From Pseudomonas sp. Q2-TVG4-2 (GTDB lineage: Bacteria; Pseudomonadota; Gammaproteobacteria; Pseudomonadales; Pseudomonadaceae): a stretch of 64,000 nucleotides of DNA. Both the position numbers and the translations under genes were made by a program. The DNA lies in contig NZ_LGLW01000005.1 of the NCBI RefSeq assembly GCF_013620795.1, forward strand, positions 124,001 through 188,000, in the 5' to 3' direction. Below are positions 46,916 to 56,779 of the stretch, in pieces; position 1 is the stretch's first letter, and the number at the start of each line of letters is the position of its first letter. Under the pieces are notes generated by a model that saw nothing but the letters and a program-made list of their open reading frames with translations, searched no databases and was not told where the DNA came from.

Positions 46916-46987
46916 TCAGCGGTTGGCGAAGTACATGGTGACTTCAAAACCAATGCGCAGGTCGGTAAAAGCAGGTTTGGTCCACAT
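46916..46987 (-). CDS. pqqA: PQQ precursor peptide PqqA
   Basis: This 23-residue peptide begins MWTKPAFTDLRIGF. The glutamate (Glu15) and tyrosine (Tyr19) that become PQQ are in the conserved EVTMY stretch. AAGAGAGGAATCGC lies just upstream as the ribosome-binding site. The gene heads the pqqABCDE unit and has a CTACCAAGG box 100 bp upstream. Confidence 0.97.
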   Translation of the reverse strand: MWTKPAFTDLRIGFEVTMYFANR

Positions 46988-47085
46988 GGTGCGATTCCTC
47001 TCTTATGGGTGCCGGGTTATCCCGACGGCTCATTAAGCACTCTAGTCTGCTAAAAGCAGAATGGTACTTTGGAAGGAGACAACGC

Positions 47086-47099
47086 CCTGCCTTGGTAGT
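47086..47099 (-). promoter_or_regulatory. CTACCAAGG box upstream of pqqA
   Basis: The minus strand reads ACTACCAAGGCAGG, about 100 bp before the pqqA start. It matches the boxes before exaC, exaA, exaB and the cupredoxin gene. Confidence 0.65.
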
Positions 47100-47163
47100 G
47101 CCTGGGAAGTAGCCCCAGCCATTTACCGTACCGGCGTGTCTTTGCAAACATCGAGATGGCAAG

Positions 47164-48282
47164 CTAGCGCCGACGTGTTGCCGGGCGATCATTCACACCG
47201 CGCCAAGCCAGTTCGTTGGTCAGCGTGGCCATCGGCGAGAACATGTCGAAATCAAACTCGGTCATGGCATCGCCGTCCTGCACGCGTAACGGCCAGTCGT
47301 GGTTGGCCAGGGCGGCCTTGCCGACAGCCACAAGATCAAGCTCGCCGTCATCGAGCAGCTTTTGCGCCTGCTCGCCGGTCGTCACGCTGCCGTTGCCAAT
47401 CACCGGAATCGACACGCTTGTCTTTGCGATCGCCGACAGGGTTGCCCCCTCTGCGAAGGCCGGCGCACCCACGTCATATTCAGTGATATGCAGATAATCC
47501 AGCCCCGCCTCGGCCAGCATGGCGAAGCGAGTCCTGGCCTCTTCGACCCCGCCCTCCCACTTCAGCCGGCTCGCGGTGACCATGCCTTGGGATAGCCGCA
47601 TGCCCACCAGGAAATCAGGGCCGACTGCTTCGCGTACCGCATGGATAACCGCCAGTGGTAATGCCAGCCGGGCCTTATAGTCGCCGCCCCAGCGGTCAGT
47701 ACGCTGGTTGAACTCACTGCTGATGAACTCATGAAGCAGGTAGCCATTGGCGCCGTGCAGCTCCACTCCATCGAAGCCCGCGTCGCGCGCATGGCGGGCC
47801 GACTGAACGAACCCGGCGATTGCCTCCTGGATTTCCTTCTCGGTCATCTCGGCAGGTGTGGCGTAAGGCCCCTCGCCGCCATAGAAACTAAGCTGCGTTC
47901 CGCCCGGTTGAACCGCTGAGGGCGCGACATGACGAGCATGGTGGATGTTGCCCTGGGTCTGCGCGCCGCCGTGCATCAGCTGCGCGATGAAGGCGGCGCC
48001 GGCCGTGTGCACCGCTTCGACCACCGGTACCCAGCTGTCGCGCTGGATCTCGGTGGCCAGGCCCGGCTGATTGAAATAGCCCTGGCTGTAGACCGTATCG
48101 GTGTAGGTCCCTTCGGTGATCAGCAGGCCGAAGCCGCCCTCGGCGAACGCCTGGTAGTAGTCGCGCATCAGCTCGTTGGCGTTACCTTCCGGCTCTGCGC
48201 TGACGCGCGTCATTGGCGCTAACACGGTGCGGTTGCGCAATTTCAGCTGACCCAGCTGGACGGGTTCGAGTAGTGCGGGCAT
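47164..48282 (-). CDS. NADH:flavin oxidoreductase of the Old Yellow Enzyme family
   Basis: This 372-residue FMN-dependent TIM-barrel enzyme begins PALLEPVQLGQLKLRNR then TVLAPMTR and carries the OYE substrate pair in GVELHGANGYLLHEF, with the GNGSVTTGEQA phosphate-binding stretch. It reduces activated alkenes such as enals. The ATG at 48282 is chosen for the GAGGAA site before it. Its place between pqqA and exaC is unusual; it could detoxify unsaturated aldehydes formed from alcohols, which is inference. Confidence 0.9.
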   Translation of the reverse strand: MPALLEPVQLGQLKLRNRTVLAPMTRVSAEPEGNANELMRDYYQAFAEGGFGLLITEGTYTDTVYSQGYFNQPGLATEIQRDSWVPVVEAVHTAGAAFIAQLMHGGAQTQGNIHHARHVAPSAVQPGGTQLSFYGGEGPYATPAEMTEKEIQEAIAGFVQSARHARDAGFDGVELHGANGYLLHEFISSEFNQRTDRWGGDYKARLALPLAVIHAVREAVGPDFLVGMRLSQGMVTASRLKWEGGVEEARTRFAMLAEAGLDYLHITEYDVGAPAFAEGATLSAIAKTSVSIPVIGNGSVTTGEQAQKLLDDGELDLVAVGKAALANHDWPLRVQDGDAMTEFDFDMFSPMATLTNELAWRGVNDRPATRRR

Positions 48283-48375
48283 AGGCGATTCCTCACGAAA
48301 TAAGGGACGTGCTAAATCTGAGGCGCTTAGGGATGCTGGAGTTCGGCCAGCGCGATAGCTGGTCTGCCAGACGCC

Positions 48376-48401
48376 AAAAAAAACGCGACCTGAAGGCCGC
48401 G
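48376..48401 (-). terminator. Second terminator downstream of exaC
   Basis: On the minus strand, CGCGGCC and GGTCGCG enclose TTCA and are followed by eight T residues. It separates exaC from the OYE gene. Confidence 0.85.
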
Positions 48402-48464
48402 CTGCGTTGATGAACCATCGAGACCGCACTCACCCAGCCCGTGGTCCCCGCACTTAGGTGCGAG

Positions 48465-48500
48465 CAAAATAATGCCGGCGCGCAGGAGCGAACGCGCCGG
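48465..48500 (-). terminator. First terminator downstream of exaC
   Basis: CCGGCGCG and CGCGCCGG form a perfect 8-bp stem with a 10-base loop, followed on the minus strand by ATTATTTTG. It begins about 25 bp after the exaC stop. Confidence 0.7.
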
Positions 48501-48525
48501 GTCCTCCGAGTTACGATTCGCAGGC

Positions 48526-50046
48526 TTAGAAGAAGCCCAGCGGGTTGATGTCGTAGCTGATCAACAGGTTCTTGGTCTGCTGATAATGGTCGAGCATCAT
48601 CTTGTGGGTTTCGCGGCCGACCCCGGACTTCTTGTAGCCACCGAACGCGGCGTGGGCGGGATAGAGGTGGTAACAGTTGGTCCAGACGCGACCGGCCTTG
48701 ATGCCACGGCCCATGCGGTAGGCGCGATTGATGTCGCGGGTCCAAACGCCGGCGCCGAGGCCGAACTCCGTGTCATTGGCAATCGCCAGCGCTTCGGCTT
48801 CGTCCTTGAAGGTGGCAACACCGACCACAGGCCCGAAGATCTCTTCCTGGAATACGCGCATCTTGTTGTGGCCCTTGATCAGGGTCGGCTGCACGTAATA
48901 GCCGGTGGCCAGACCACCTTCAAGCTTCTCGGCGGCGCCGCCGGTCAGGATCTGCGCGCCTTCCTGCTGGGCGATTTCCATGTAGGAAAGGATCTTGTCG
49001 AACTGCTGCTCGGACGCCTGGGCGCCGACCATGGTGTCGGTGTCCAACGGGTCGCCGCGCTTGATCGCTTTGATCTTCTTCATTACCACTTCCATGAAGG
49101 GTTCGAAGATCGATTCCTGAACCAGCGCACGCGACGGGCAGGTGCAGACTTCGCCCTGGTTGAAGAATGCCAGCACCAGGCCTTCGGCGGCCTTCTCGAT
49201 GAACGCAGGCTCAGCCTGCATGATGTCTTCGAAGAAGATATTCGGCGATTTCCCACCTAGCTCCACAGTACTCGGAATGATGTTTTCAGCCGCGCAACGC
49301 ATGATGTGCGACCCAACTGGTGTGGAACCGGTGAAGGCGATCTTGGCGATGCGGGTATTGGTCGCCAGCGCCTGCCCTGCTTCCTTGCCGAAGCCCTGAA
49401 CGATGTTCAGCACGCCGGCCGGTAACAGGTCACCGACCAGCTCAGCAAATACCATGATCGACAGCGGCGTTTGCTCGGCTGGTTTGAGCACCACACAGTT
49501 ACCGGCTGCCAGCGCCGGCGCCAGTTTCCAGGCCGCCATCAGCAGCGGGAAGTTCCACGGAATGATCTGTCCGACCACGCCCAGCGGCTCGTGGAAGTGG
49601 TACGCCGCGGTGTGTTCGTTGATTTCGGCAGCGCTGCCTTCCTGAGCACGAATGCAGCCAGCGAAGTAGCGAAAATGATCAGCTGCCAGCGGCACGTCAG
49701 CGTTCAAGGTTTCACGAACGGCCTTGCCGTTGTCCCATGTTTCGGCGATGGCCAACTTTTCCAGGTTAGCCTCGATGCGATCGGCAATCTTCAGCAGGAT
49801 CAACGCACGATCTTGCGCCGCAGTCTTGCCCCATGCATCGGCAGCTGCGTGCGCAGCGTCCAGGGCCTTCTCGACATCTTCAGCCCCGGATCGCGGAAAC
49901 TCGGCGATCACCTCGCCGTTGACCGGCGAGGTGTTGACGAAATATTCACCCTTGACCGGCGGGACGAATTCACCGCCGATGAAGTTTCCGTAACGTGGCT
50001 TGAAAGAAATGACGGCGCCTGCCGTACCGGGTTGGGCGTAGATCAT
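48526..50046 (-). CDS. exaC: NAD-dependent acetaldehyde/aldehyde dehydrogenase ExaC
   Basis: This 506-residue aldehyde dehydrogenase has the usual ExaC length, PWNFPLL with the binding asparagine, Glu262 in VELGGKSPN, and the nucleophile Cys301 in [11 protein letters not shown]. It oxidises the aldehyde made by the PQQ alcohol dehydrogenase. The ATG at 50046 with GAGAGG upstream starts the conserved MIYAQPGT N-terminus. It forms its own transcription unit, with a CTACCAAGG-type box upstream and double terminators downstream. Confidence 0.95.
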   Translation of the reverse strand: MIYAQPGTAGAVISFKPRYGNFIGGEFVPPVKGEYFVNTSPVNGEVIAEFPRSGAEDVEKALDAAHAAADAWGKTAAQDRALILLKIADRIEANLEKLAIAETWDNGKAVRETLNADVPLAADHFRYFAGCIRAQEGSAAEINEHTAAYHFHEPLGVVGQIIPWNFPLLMAAWKLAPALAAGNCVVLKPAEQTPLSIMVFAELVGDLLPAGVLNIVQGFGKEAGQALATNTRIAKIAFTGSTPVGSHIMRCAAENIIPSTVELGGKSPNIFFEDIMQAEPAFIEKAAEGLVLAFFNQGEVCTCPSRALVQESIFEPFMEVVMKKIKAIKRGDPLDTDTMVGAQASEQQFDKILSYMEIAQQEGAQILTGGAAEKLEGGLATGYYVQPTLIKGHNKMRVFQEEIFGPVVGVATFKDEAEALAIANDTEFGLGAGVWTRDINRAYRMGRGIKAGRVWTNCYHLYPAHAAFGGYKKSGVGRETHKMMLDHYQQTKNLLISYDINPLGFF

Positions 50047-50162
50047 GAGCGGCCTCTCTAGTTTTTCTGCTTGTCGGAGCCTGACCGGGGATGGACAGGG
50101 CATGGAGCGATCTTAGGCAGGCTGTGCCCATCCCCGGTATGCCCCCAAGGGACAGGTGCGTT

Positions 50163-50179
50163 CCTCATTTGGTAGTAGG
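50163..50179 (-). promoter_or_regulatory. CTACCAAGG-type box upstream of exaC
   Basis: The minus strand reads CCTACTACCAAATGAGG, about 120 bp before the exaC start. The core differs at two bases (AT for GG), but both flanks match the exaB box. Confidence 0.55.
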
Positions 50180-50285
50180 TGCAAGGGCCTCATACCTTCC
50201 TGGCAAGCGGCACCCGTAGCCCCATCATCGAGCGGAACTGCCGCAAGTCGCCGGTCAGCCACATGGCCACAGGACGCAGAAACGC

Positions 50286-50312
50286 AAAGGCCGGCATTCA
50301 AGCCGGCCCTTC
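50286..50312 (-). terminator. Terminator-like hairpin after exaA
   Basis: GGCCGGC and GCCGGCC form a 7-bp stem with a 6-base loop and only a short TTT on the minus strand. It starts 15 bp after the exaA stop. Confidence 0.6.
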
Positions 50313-50325
50313 GTTGGAACACAGA

Positions 50326-52104
50326 TCAGCGCTGGGCGACGACCTGTTCCTTCGGCAGCTTGAAGGTCCAAACCATGCCGCCCTGGTTGAAGTCCTTCAC
50401 TCGCTTGGCGACTTCTCCACCCCATAGCGGTACCGCGCCGCCCCAGCCAGAGAGCACGGAGACATATTGCTCGCCGTCCATTTCCCACGTGACCGGGGAG
50501 CCGATGACGCCGGAACCGGTGTTGAATTCATACACCTTCTTGCCAGTCTTGGCGTCAAACGCCATCAGGTAGCCTTCCGGGTTGCCGGTAAATACCAGGT
50601 TGCCCTTGGTTGCAAGAACGCCACCCCACAGCGGTGCGTAGTTCTCGTACCGCCAGACTTCCTTGCCGGTCTTCGGGTCGATGGCGCGCAGGACGCCGAT
50701 GTATTCCTCGTTCAGCGGTTTAATGGTGAAGCCAGCACCGAGATAAGCCGCGCCCTTCTTGTAGGCCACGCCTTCGTTCCAGATATCCATGCCCCACTCG
50801 TTGGACGGCACGTAGAACAGACCGGTGTCCTGGCTGTAGGCCATGGGCATCCAGTTCTTGCCGCCGAGGAATGATGGCGCGACGAACACCGACTTACCCT
50901 TGTCCGCTTCGCCCGGTGCGCCAGGACGCTTAGCGTCGTCGTAAAGCGGACGGCCATTCTCGTCCAGACCCTTGGCCCAGGTGATCTTGTCGACAAAAGG
51001 GAAACCACGGATGAACTTGCCGTTGGTGCGATCCAGAACGTAGAAGAACCCGTTACGGTCTGCGGTGCCAGCAGCCTTGATGGTCTTGCCGCCCTCTTGG
51101 TAATCGAAGGAGATCAGCTCGTTAACACCGTCGTAATCCCAGCCGTCATGCGGTGTGGACTGAAAGTGCCATTTGATCGAACCGTCGTCAGGGTCCAGTG
51201 CCAGGCGCGAGGATGAGTACAGGTTGTCGCCTGGGCGCAGGTGCGAGTTCCAGGGCGAAGGGTTGCCCGTACCGAACAGCAGCGAGTCGGTATCGGAGTC
51301 GTAGTAGCCGCCGAGCCAGGGCGCGGCGCCGCCGGTCTTCCACAGGTCGCCCGGCCAGGTCTTGCCGGCTTCTCCGCCGGAGATCCCGTTCTCGATCTTC
51401 TTGCCGTCCTTCATCACGAAGCCCATATGGCCTTCGACGGTCGGACGGCTCCACAGCAGCTCGCCATTCTTCGGGTTGAAGGCTTCGATCTTGCCCACCA
51501 CGCCGAACTCGCCACCCGCCACGCCTGTGATCAGCTTGCCTTTCACCACCATGGGCGCCGCAGAGATGGAATAACCGGCCTTGTAGTCAGCCACGGTCTT
51601 CTTCCAGACGACCTTGCCGGTGTCCTTATTCAACGCGACCAGCTTGGCGTCGAGGGTGCCGAAAATCACCAGATCGTCATACAAGGCCACACCCCGGTTG
51701 ATCACGTCGCAACACGGCATGATGCCGTCCGGTAGGCGTGCATCGTATTGCCAGAGCTCTTTACCGGTGCGCGCGTCGACGGCAAAGACCCGCGAGTAGG
51801 AGCCGGTGAGGTACATGACGCCGTCCTTCACCAGCGGCTGTGCTTCCTGGCCACGCTGCTTTTCGCCGCCAAAGGAGAAACCCCAGACCGGACGGAGCTG
51901 GCTGACGTTTGTGCTGTTGAGGGTATCCAGGGTGCTGTAGCGCTGCCCTTTCAGGCCCAGCCCGTTGGTCACGATCTGATCAGTGGATTCGGCATCATCG
52001 AGGATTTCCTGGTCGGTGACAGCCAAGGCCGACACGCTGGACAACGCCATGGCGGCGCAAAGCGCTGTCAGAGCGAAGGGCTTGCGAAGACCGGTGTGCT
52101 TCAT
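50326..52104 (-). CDS. exaA: PQQ-dependent alcohol dehydrogenase ExaA with DYD lanthanide-type signature
   Basis: This 592-residue periplasmic quinoprotein has a signal peptide (cleavage after SALA, about residue 28), eight beta-propeller W-motifs, the vicinal disulfide Cys131-Cys132 (MPCCDV), and metal ligands Glu199 (GGEFGVVG) and Asn281 (GTGNPSPWN). The catalytic base Asp323 is followed by Tyr324 and Asp325. The second aspartate is the hallmark of lanthanide-dependent enzymes; calcium enzymes usually have Ala, Ser or Thr there. It oxidises ethanol and other alcohols and passes electrons to cytochrome ExaB. ATG 52104 is supported by AGAGGT upstream. Confidence 0.95.
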   Translation of the reverse strand: MKHTGLRKPFALTALCAAMALSSVSALAVTDQEILDDAESTDQIVTNGLGLKGQRYSTLDTLNSTNVSQLRPVWGFSFGGEKQRGQEAQPLVKDGVMYLTGSYSRVFAVDARTGKELWQYDARLPDGIMPCCDVINRGVALYDDLVIFGTLDAKLVALNKDTGKVVWKKTVADYKAGYSISAAPMVVKGKLITGVAGGEFGVVGKIEAFNPKNGELLWSRPTVEGHMGFVMKDGKKIENGISGGEAGKTWPGDLWKTGGAAPWLGGYYDSDTDSLLFGTGNPSPWNSHLRPGDNLYSSSRLALDPDDGSIKWHFQSTPHDGWDYDGVNELISFDYQEGGKTIKAAGTADRNGFFYVLDRTNGKFIRGFPFVDKITWAKGLDENGRPLYDDAKRPGAPGEADKGKSVFVAPSFLGGKNWMPMAYSQDTGLFYVPSNEWGMDIWNEGVAYKKGAAYLGAGFTIKPLNEEYIGVLRAIDPKTGKEVWRYENYAPLWGGVLATKGNLVFTGNPEGYLMAFDAKTGKKVYEFNTGSGVIGSPVTWEMDGEQYVSVLSGWGGAVPLWGGEVAKRVKDFNQGGMVWTFKLPKEQVVAQR

Positions 52105-52214
52105 TGCGGCTACCTCTGAGGGTTCATTGTTATCGTCGCCGGGAAAGTTTCCCGGTCTGCCGTGGATTCTTCGTTCCAAGCCCACCGCCAACAATTGCAC
52201 GCAGTACCGATTTC

Positions 52215-52230
52215 CCTACTTCCTTGGTAG
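52215..52230 (-). promoter_or_regulatory. CTACCAAGG box upstream of exaA
   Basis: The minus strand reads CTACCAAGGAAGTAGG, about 115 bp before the exaA start. The rest of the 496-bp gap up to the MFS gene (52105-52600) holds no credible gene. Confidence 0.65.
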
Positions 52231-52600
52231 CAATACCCCGCGCAGCGCCCCCCATTGCTGCACCGCTATGAGATTGACGCACGGGCACCGAAGCCGAGCC
52301 CGGATGCGTCACAGGACGATTCCAGTCAGGCCGCGAGCCATACAACGCCCCGACTCACAGCGACATAAACCATGCTTCGTTGTTCAAGCATCATTCACCG
52401 CATGGAGCGCGGCGACGGTTCGTTGCTGCGATAATCGGAGCGCGTCATAGCCCGCGCACCCACGCGCCAGCGCGTTACAAATCGATGCTTCAGCAAGCCC
52501 AATCGCCTCTGCGGAGCGATAAAAGACAACCTGACCGAGGGGCGGCTTTTGCCACGGTACGGTCGAACAATTTCACACCCGTTATGCAGGCGTTTTTTAA

Positions 52601-53799
52601 ATGAAAGAGAAGTGGTCAGCGTTTCCCTGGGTGTGCTTCGCCATGTGCGTAGGCGTGATGGGCACAGCGCTCATTTCACCGCTGTACCCGCTGTATCAGA
52701 ACGTCTGGCAGCTCCGCACCAGCGATATCTCGCTGATCTACGTGGTGTACATGGTCGGCGCACTGTTCGGCCTGCTGTTCATGGGGCGCCTGTCAGATAC
52801 CTTGGGGTTTCGCACCGTGATGCTGACCGGTCTGCTGCTGGGCTGGGCAGGTACCCTGCTGACCATGCTTGCCTGGAACCTGCCGAGCCGAATATTGGCC
52901 GCTTCGCGGTAGGGCTGTCCTCTAGTCTGATCGTCACGAGCGCCTCGGTGGGGCTGGTGCAGATTTCTCGCGACGGGGCCTCCCAGCGCATATCGATGAT
53001 TACCAGCTTCCTGCTCGCGTTCGGCTTTGGTCTGGGGCCGATAATCGGCGGCATCATTGGTCAGTGGCTGCCGCATCCGCTGACGGTGACCTACGTGCCT
53101 TCGCTGATTCTCGGCGTGCTGGCCGTGTATGCCTTGATGCGCGTGCAGCTGAAATCTCATGCTGATGAACTGGCAACCGCGTCGCTCGGCTGGCGAACAT
53201 TCGTCCCCCGCCTGGCTTGGGCCAGCCGCCGTGATTCGCTGGCTTTCATGCTGACCTGCGCCTGCCCGTTCTTTGCCTTCGGCGTATTCGGGATCTACGC
53301 CTCCCTGGCCCCGCTGTTTTTGGAAAAAATGCTGCCATGGCACGGTCCGGTGGTCAGCGGAACGTCGATCGGGGTCATTCTGCTGGCATCGGCCATGACA
53401 CAGTTGGCATGCGCCAGAATGAGCGTGCGCTGGTGTGGCCTGCTGGGGCTGCTGGCGGTCGTGCTCAGCAATGCCATGCTCGTGTTCAATTTCAAGCTCG
53501 GCTCACCGGCCGTGTTCGTCGTCGGCGTATGCGCCGCAGCGGCGGGGCATGGCATGTGTTTGCTGGCCGGCATCAGCATGGTCAACCGCATCGCCACCCC
53601 GGTCGAGCGCTCCGGATTGATCTCGACCTACCTGGTATGCGGTTATGTCGGCAGCATCGTCCCGCTGATCGCCGCTGGCTGGATTGCCGATCATTACGGT
53701 CTGCCCGTCGCCATCACACTGCTGGGCCTGTGTGTCATTGCCATCGCCGCATCGCTGGCGGTGTGGTTTTTCCAGCATCCGCGCATGAGGGAGGCGTGA
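52601..53799 (+). pseudogene. MFS transporter broken by a single frameshift
   Basis: Residues 1 to about 97 (MKEKWSAFPWVCFAMCVGV...) run from 52601 and stop at 52912. The rest of a normal MFS protein continues in the next frame from about 52890 (IGRFAVGLSSSLIV...) to 53799. Joining the frames gives a continuous twelve-helix transporter of about 400 residues. The pattern fits loss of one base near 52885-52900. The downstream frame has no stops and keeps normal codon character, so the break is recent or a sequencing error. Substrate is unknown. Confidence 0.85.
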
Positions 53800-53845
53800 A
53801 CGATGCCGCAGGTGCGCGAGCAGCTGCGGTGTCTTCGCAATGGGA

Positions 53846-54745
53846 TCAGTTTTCGCTCAATTCGACTCGGTACAGCTCGGGCATCTCATAGCGTAGCCCG
53901 TAACTGGCGTAGCTCTCTTGCAGGACGCCGTCCTTGATCAGCCCCTCCAGCACGCCTTCGATCGCATACGCCAGCTGGCGGTTGGATTCGTGCACGGCCA
54001 TGCCGAGCTCCCACACCTGTTTACCCATGTTCGGATAGGCGTTCTCCGCAAGCTTGAGGTGTTCATCAGCGGCCTGTGCGAGCAACCAGTCGATTTCGCC
54101 CCGCATGGCCATGGTCGCATCCACCTCCCCCGCCTGCATCGCGGCAAACGCTGCCTGTGCCGTCGGATAGTGATGGAGCATCGGCGAGATGCTGCCGTTG
54201 AATATCGATGACAGATAGAACGATGGAACGCTCTCTACTTCCACACCAACCGGGTGATAGCGGAACACACCCACGCTGGGCACCTCATCCAGGCGGCGAT
54301 CGTCGTGCGCCGCTTGCCAGCGCTCGCTCTGGTAGGGACCGAACATGACCACCAGCTCGTTGATCAGCTCACCCAGCTCGTTCTGCTTGTAGGAGAACTC
54401 CCGGTCATAGGGCACGCGCATCATCACGTCGGCCAATACGTCCGGCCGCAGGTAATGGCCTTTCCAGATGAAGTTGCGCAGGTCGTCGTCCAGCGTCTCG
54501 TCTGGCGTGACCCACAGCACCTCGACTTTCAGGTCCAATCCGGCCGCCAACTTGTTCGCGAGCTCGACATCGACCCCGCGCGGTTTGCCGTCCACCATGA
54601 AGCTGTACGGTGGAAAATCCTCGTACATCGCCACCTTGAGCACGCCCGAGTCAATGATGTCGTCGAACGCGCGCACCTTGACCACGTCCGCTTGAACCCA
54701 CGTGCAAACCATCAGAAGACAGAGCCCTGCGAGCAACTGGCGCAT
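53846..54745 (-). CDS. Periplasmic solute-binding-like protein, PedG/MxaJ type
   Basis: This 299-residue SBP-bac-3-type protein has a signal peptide (MRQLLAGLCLLMVCTWVQA) and the fold of amino-acid binding proteins (VAMYEDFPPYSFMVDGKPRG, then VDVELANKL). Its gene follows exaB by 5 bp, the order seen for pedF-pedG in P. putida and similar to mxaJ in methanol oxidation clusters. MxaJ-like proteins help assemble or activate the quinoprotein dehydrogenase rather than transport a solute. ATG 54745 is chosen for the signal peptide. Confidence 0.87.
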   Translation of the reverse strand: MRQLLAGLCLLMVCTWVQADVVKVRAFDDIIDSGVLKVAMYEDFPPYSFMVDGKPRGVDVELANKLAAGLDLKVEVLWVTPDETLDDDLRNFIWKGHYLRPDVLADVMMRVPYDREFSYKQNELGELINELVVMFGPYQSERWQAAHDDRRLDEVPSVGVFRYHPVGVEVESVPSFYLSSIFNGSISPMLHHYPTAQAAFAAMQAGEVDATMAMRGEIDWLLAQAADEHLKLAENAYPNMGKQVWELGMAVHESNRQLAYAIEGVLEGLIKDGVLQESYASYGLRYEMPELYRVELSEN

Positions 54746-54750
54746 GATGA

Positions 54751-55188
54751 TCACCGCTTGGCAGCTTCGCTTTCGATATAAGTGCGGATGGCCCAAAGCG
54801 CTTCCTGACTGAGGTAATCAGCCATGCGCGGCATGTACACGGCACCGTCGCGCACCGCACCGTTGATAACGCGCTCCTTGTACCACTCATCGCCATCGTA
54901 GCTGGCTTCCAGTTCGCGAAGATCGGGGGCGATCCCGCCAGAGATCGCTTCGAGACCGTGGCAGCGGGCGCAGTTCTGGTTGTAAGCGGAAGCTCCGATC
55001 TCGACGGCCTTGTCGTGGTACTCGCTCGGCGCACGGTAGGGGTTTTCATCAAGCCACTCCTCGCCCAACGGTTCCAGCCCTTTGGTCTCGACTTTTTGGG
55101 GCGTGACGTCGCCGTGAGCCAGCGCCAGACCGGCGAAGCCGAGCAGACCCGTAGCGAGAAGTGCGCGCAGTGATTTTTTGTTGTTCAT
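54751..55188 (-). CDS. exaB: Cytochrome c550 ExaB/PedF
   Basis: This 145-residue periplasmic cytochrome has a signal peptide (cleavage after ALA), one haem motif CARCH, and a methionine ligand likely in MPRMADY. It takes electrons from the quinoprotein alcohol dehydrogenase. The ATG at 55188 follows GGTGG; a GTG 9 bp upstream is less likely. Codons two to five read AAC AAC AAA AAA, an AAnAAnAA stretch of Crc type inside the start of the gene. Confidence 0.93.
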   Translation of the reverse strand: MNNKKSLRALLATGLLGFAGLALAHGDVTPQKVETKGLEPLGEEWLDENPYRAPSEYHDKAVEIGASAYNQNCARCHGLEAISGGIAPDLRELEASYDGDEWYKERVINGAVRDGAVYMPRMADYLSQEALWAIRTYIESEAAKR

Positions 55189-55299
55189 GACTACCACCGT
55201 TGATTTCGATTACCTGAGCAAGGCAGCCCCGTCTGGAGCGCATGGTGGTCATCTTGGCGGTGGAACCGTGGTGGCAGAATCCTGCTTTGGTTGTCGGAA

Positions 55300-55319
55300 C
55301 CTCCTCCCTTGGTAGTAGG
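55300..55319 (-). promoter_or_regulatory. CTACCAAGG box upstream of exaB
   Basis: The minus strand reads CCTACTACCAAGGGAGGAGG, about 120 bp before the exaB start, the best match in the set. Confidence 0.7.
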
Positions 55320-55460
55320 CAACGGATCGCTTCCAGGAGACCCAGTCTCGCTTTCGGCCCGAGCGAAGCGCGTAAGATGCGAAGCGAACAGGCCTTGTCC
55401 ATCCGCTCTATTCACAGGCGGGTGCCGTCAACATCCACCCAACGCGAGAGTCGATTGCCC

Positions 55461-56105
55461 ATGACCGTAGTGCGTATCCCGCAGCGTTTGGATATCGACA
55501 CCCTTCCCCGTTTCGAGGGCCTCCCGCTCGACCGCATCCTCACGCCTGTGACGCCGGAGCAGTTCGTTCAGGCTGTTGCCGAAATCACCGCCTACGCCGA
55601 AGTTGGCTTCGATACCGAGTCCAAACCCACCTTCAAGGTCGGCGAGCTATCCAACGGCCCGCATCTGATTCAGTTCGCCACGCCTGAAAAAGCCTATTTG
55701 TTCCAAGTGGGTGTGGAGGGTTGCATCGAGGCGGCGAAAGCGGTGCTGGAATCGGATCGGGTCCTGAAGATCGGCTTTGGATTGAGCTCAGATCGCAGCC
55801 GATTGCGCAGCAAGCTGGGGATCGAACTGCGGCATTACCTGGATCTGGGCACGACGCTGCGTTATCACGGCAAGAAAGGACAGGTCGGGCTGCGTGGCGC
55901 CGTCGCGGCGGTGCTGGCGGCCGGTCTTCGCAAGTCTCGTAGTGTGTCGACATCCAACTGGGCAAACCGGTCGCTGAGTGAAGCCCAGCAGCATTACGCG
56001 GCCAATGACGCCTATGCCGCGCTGAACGTTTTTCTGGCGCTGGATGACGAGGCAGCAGCTTCGCTGTATGAGCGGATCGTCGACAGACCGCAGCGGCAGC
56101 CCTGA
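55461..56105 (+). CDS. 3'-5' exonuclease of the DEDDy type
   Basis: This 214-residue RNase-D-like exonuclease has Asp and Glu in VGFDTESKP, a second aspartate region in KIGFGLSSDRSRL, and the DEDDy C-motif HYAANDAYAAL with the expected Tyr-x3-Asp. Such enzymes trim RNA or single-stranded DNA 3' ends. The ATG at 55461 starts MTVVRIPQRLD; the upstream open frame lacks homology. Function in the cell is unknown. Confidence 0.85.
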   Translation: MTVVRIPQRLDIDTLPRFEGLPLDRILTPVTPEQFVQAVAEITAYAEVGFDTESKPTFKVGELSNGPHLIQFATPEKAYLFQVGVEGCIEAAKAVLESDRVLKIGFGLSSDRSRLRSKLGIELRHYLDLGTTLRYHGKKGQVGLRGAVAAVLAAGLRKSRSVSTSNWANRSLSEAQQHYAANDAYAALNVFLALDDEAAASLYERIVDRPQRQP

Positions 56106-56199
56106 GTCCTCCGGCTCCGCCCGCCCCTTATTGCCTTTGGCTTGCAACCCACCCGCCTCGATGACGTCTACTCCACAGATGCCATAACCGGAGGTGAAT

Positions 56200-56748
56200 G
56201 TGGAGGGGATGTTTTTCAGTGGCTGGTCGACCCTGTTTCGAACCTTGGTGGTCGGCGTGCTGGCCTACATCAACCTGATCGTGCTGCTGCGTGTTTCCGG
56301 CAGGCGCACGCTCTCCAAGATGAACGCGTTTGACCTGGTCGTTACGGTGGCCCTGGGCTCGACCTTCGCTACCATCCTGCTGAATCGCAACGTGTCGCTA
56401 GCCCAGGGTACCTTGGCGCTGGCGCTGCTGATCGGCCTGCAGTATCTGGTGACCTGGTCGAGCGTTCGTGCCGGCTGGGTACGCAAAGCGGTAACGGGTG
56501 AGCCAGCGCTGCTGCTCTACCAAGGCCAACTGCTAAGTGGTGCGATGCGCGCCGCCCGCGTCACCGAAGACGAGGTGCGCTCGGCCATTCGCTCCAGCGG
56601 CTCCGCAGCGATGGATGACGTCGAAGCCGTGATTCTCGAAACAGATGGCAGCTTCAGCGTGGTAAGGGCGGGCTCCGGCGACAGCCGTTCCAGCCTGTCC
56701 GGCGTGATGACGCCTGGTCCGCGCGAGGTGGAGATCGAATCGTCTTAA
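56200..56748 (+). CDS. DUF421/YetF-family membrane protein
   Basis: This protein of about 182 residues has three N-terminal transmembrane helices and the YetF pattern RVSGRRTLSKMNAFDLVVTV then ALGS, followed by a cytoplasmic domain with EDEVRSAIRSSG and DVEAVILETDGSFSV. The start is a GTG at 56200 behind GGAGG, with a GTG 6 bp upstream and an ATG at 56209 as alternatives. The family's role is poorly known and linked to envelope stress. Confidence 0.85.
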   Translation: MEGMFFSGWSTLFRTLVVGVLAYINLIVLLRVSGRRTLSKMNAFDLVVTVALGSTFATILLNRNVSLAQGTLALALLIGLQYLVTWSSVRAGWVRKAVTGEPALLLYQGQLLSGAMRAARVTEDEVRSAIRSSGSAAMDDVEAVILETDGSFSVVRAGSGDSRSSLSGVMTPGPREVEIESS

Positions 56749-56779
56749 ATGCTCGACCTCAGGTGTGATGGAGCGAGCC

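Noticed and set aside
52880-52915. Programmed frameshifting in the MFS gene
   Set aside because: No slippery sequence or downstream pseudoknot is evident at the junction; mutation or sequencing error is simpler.
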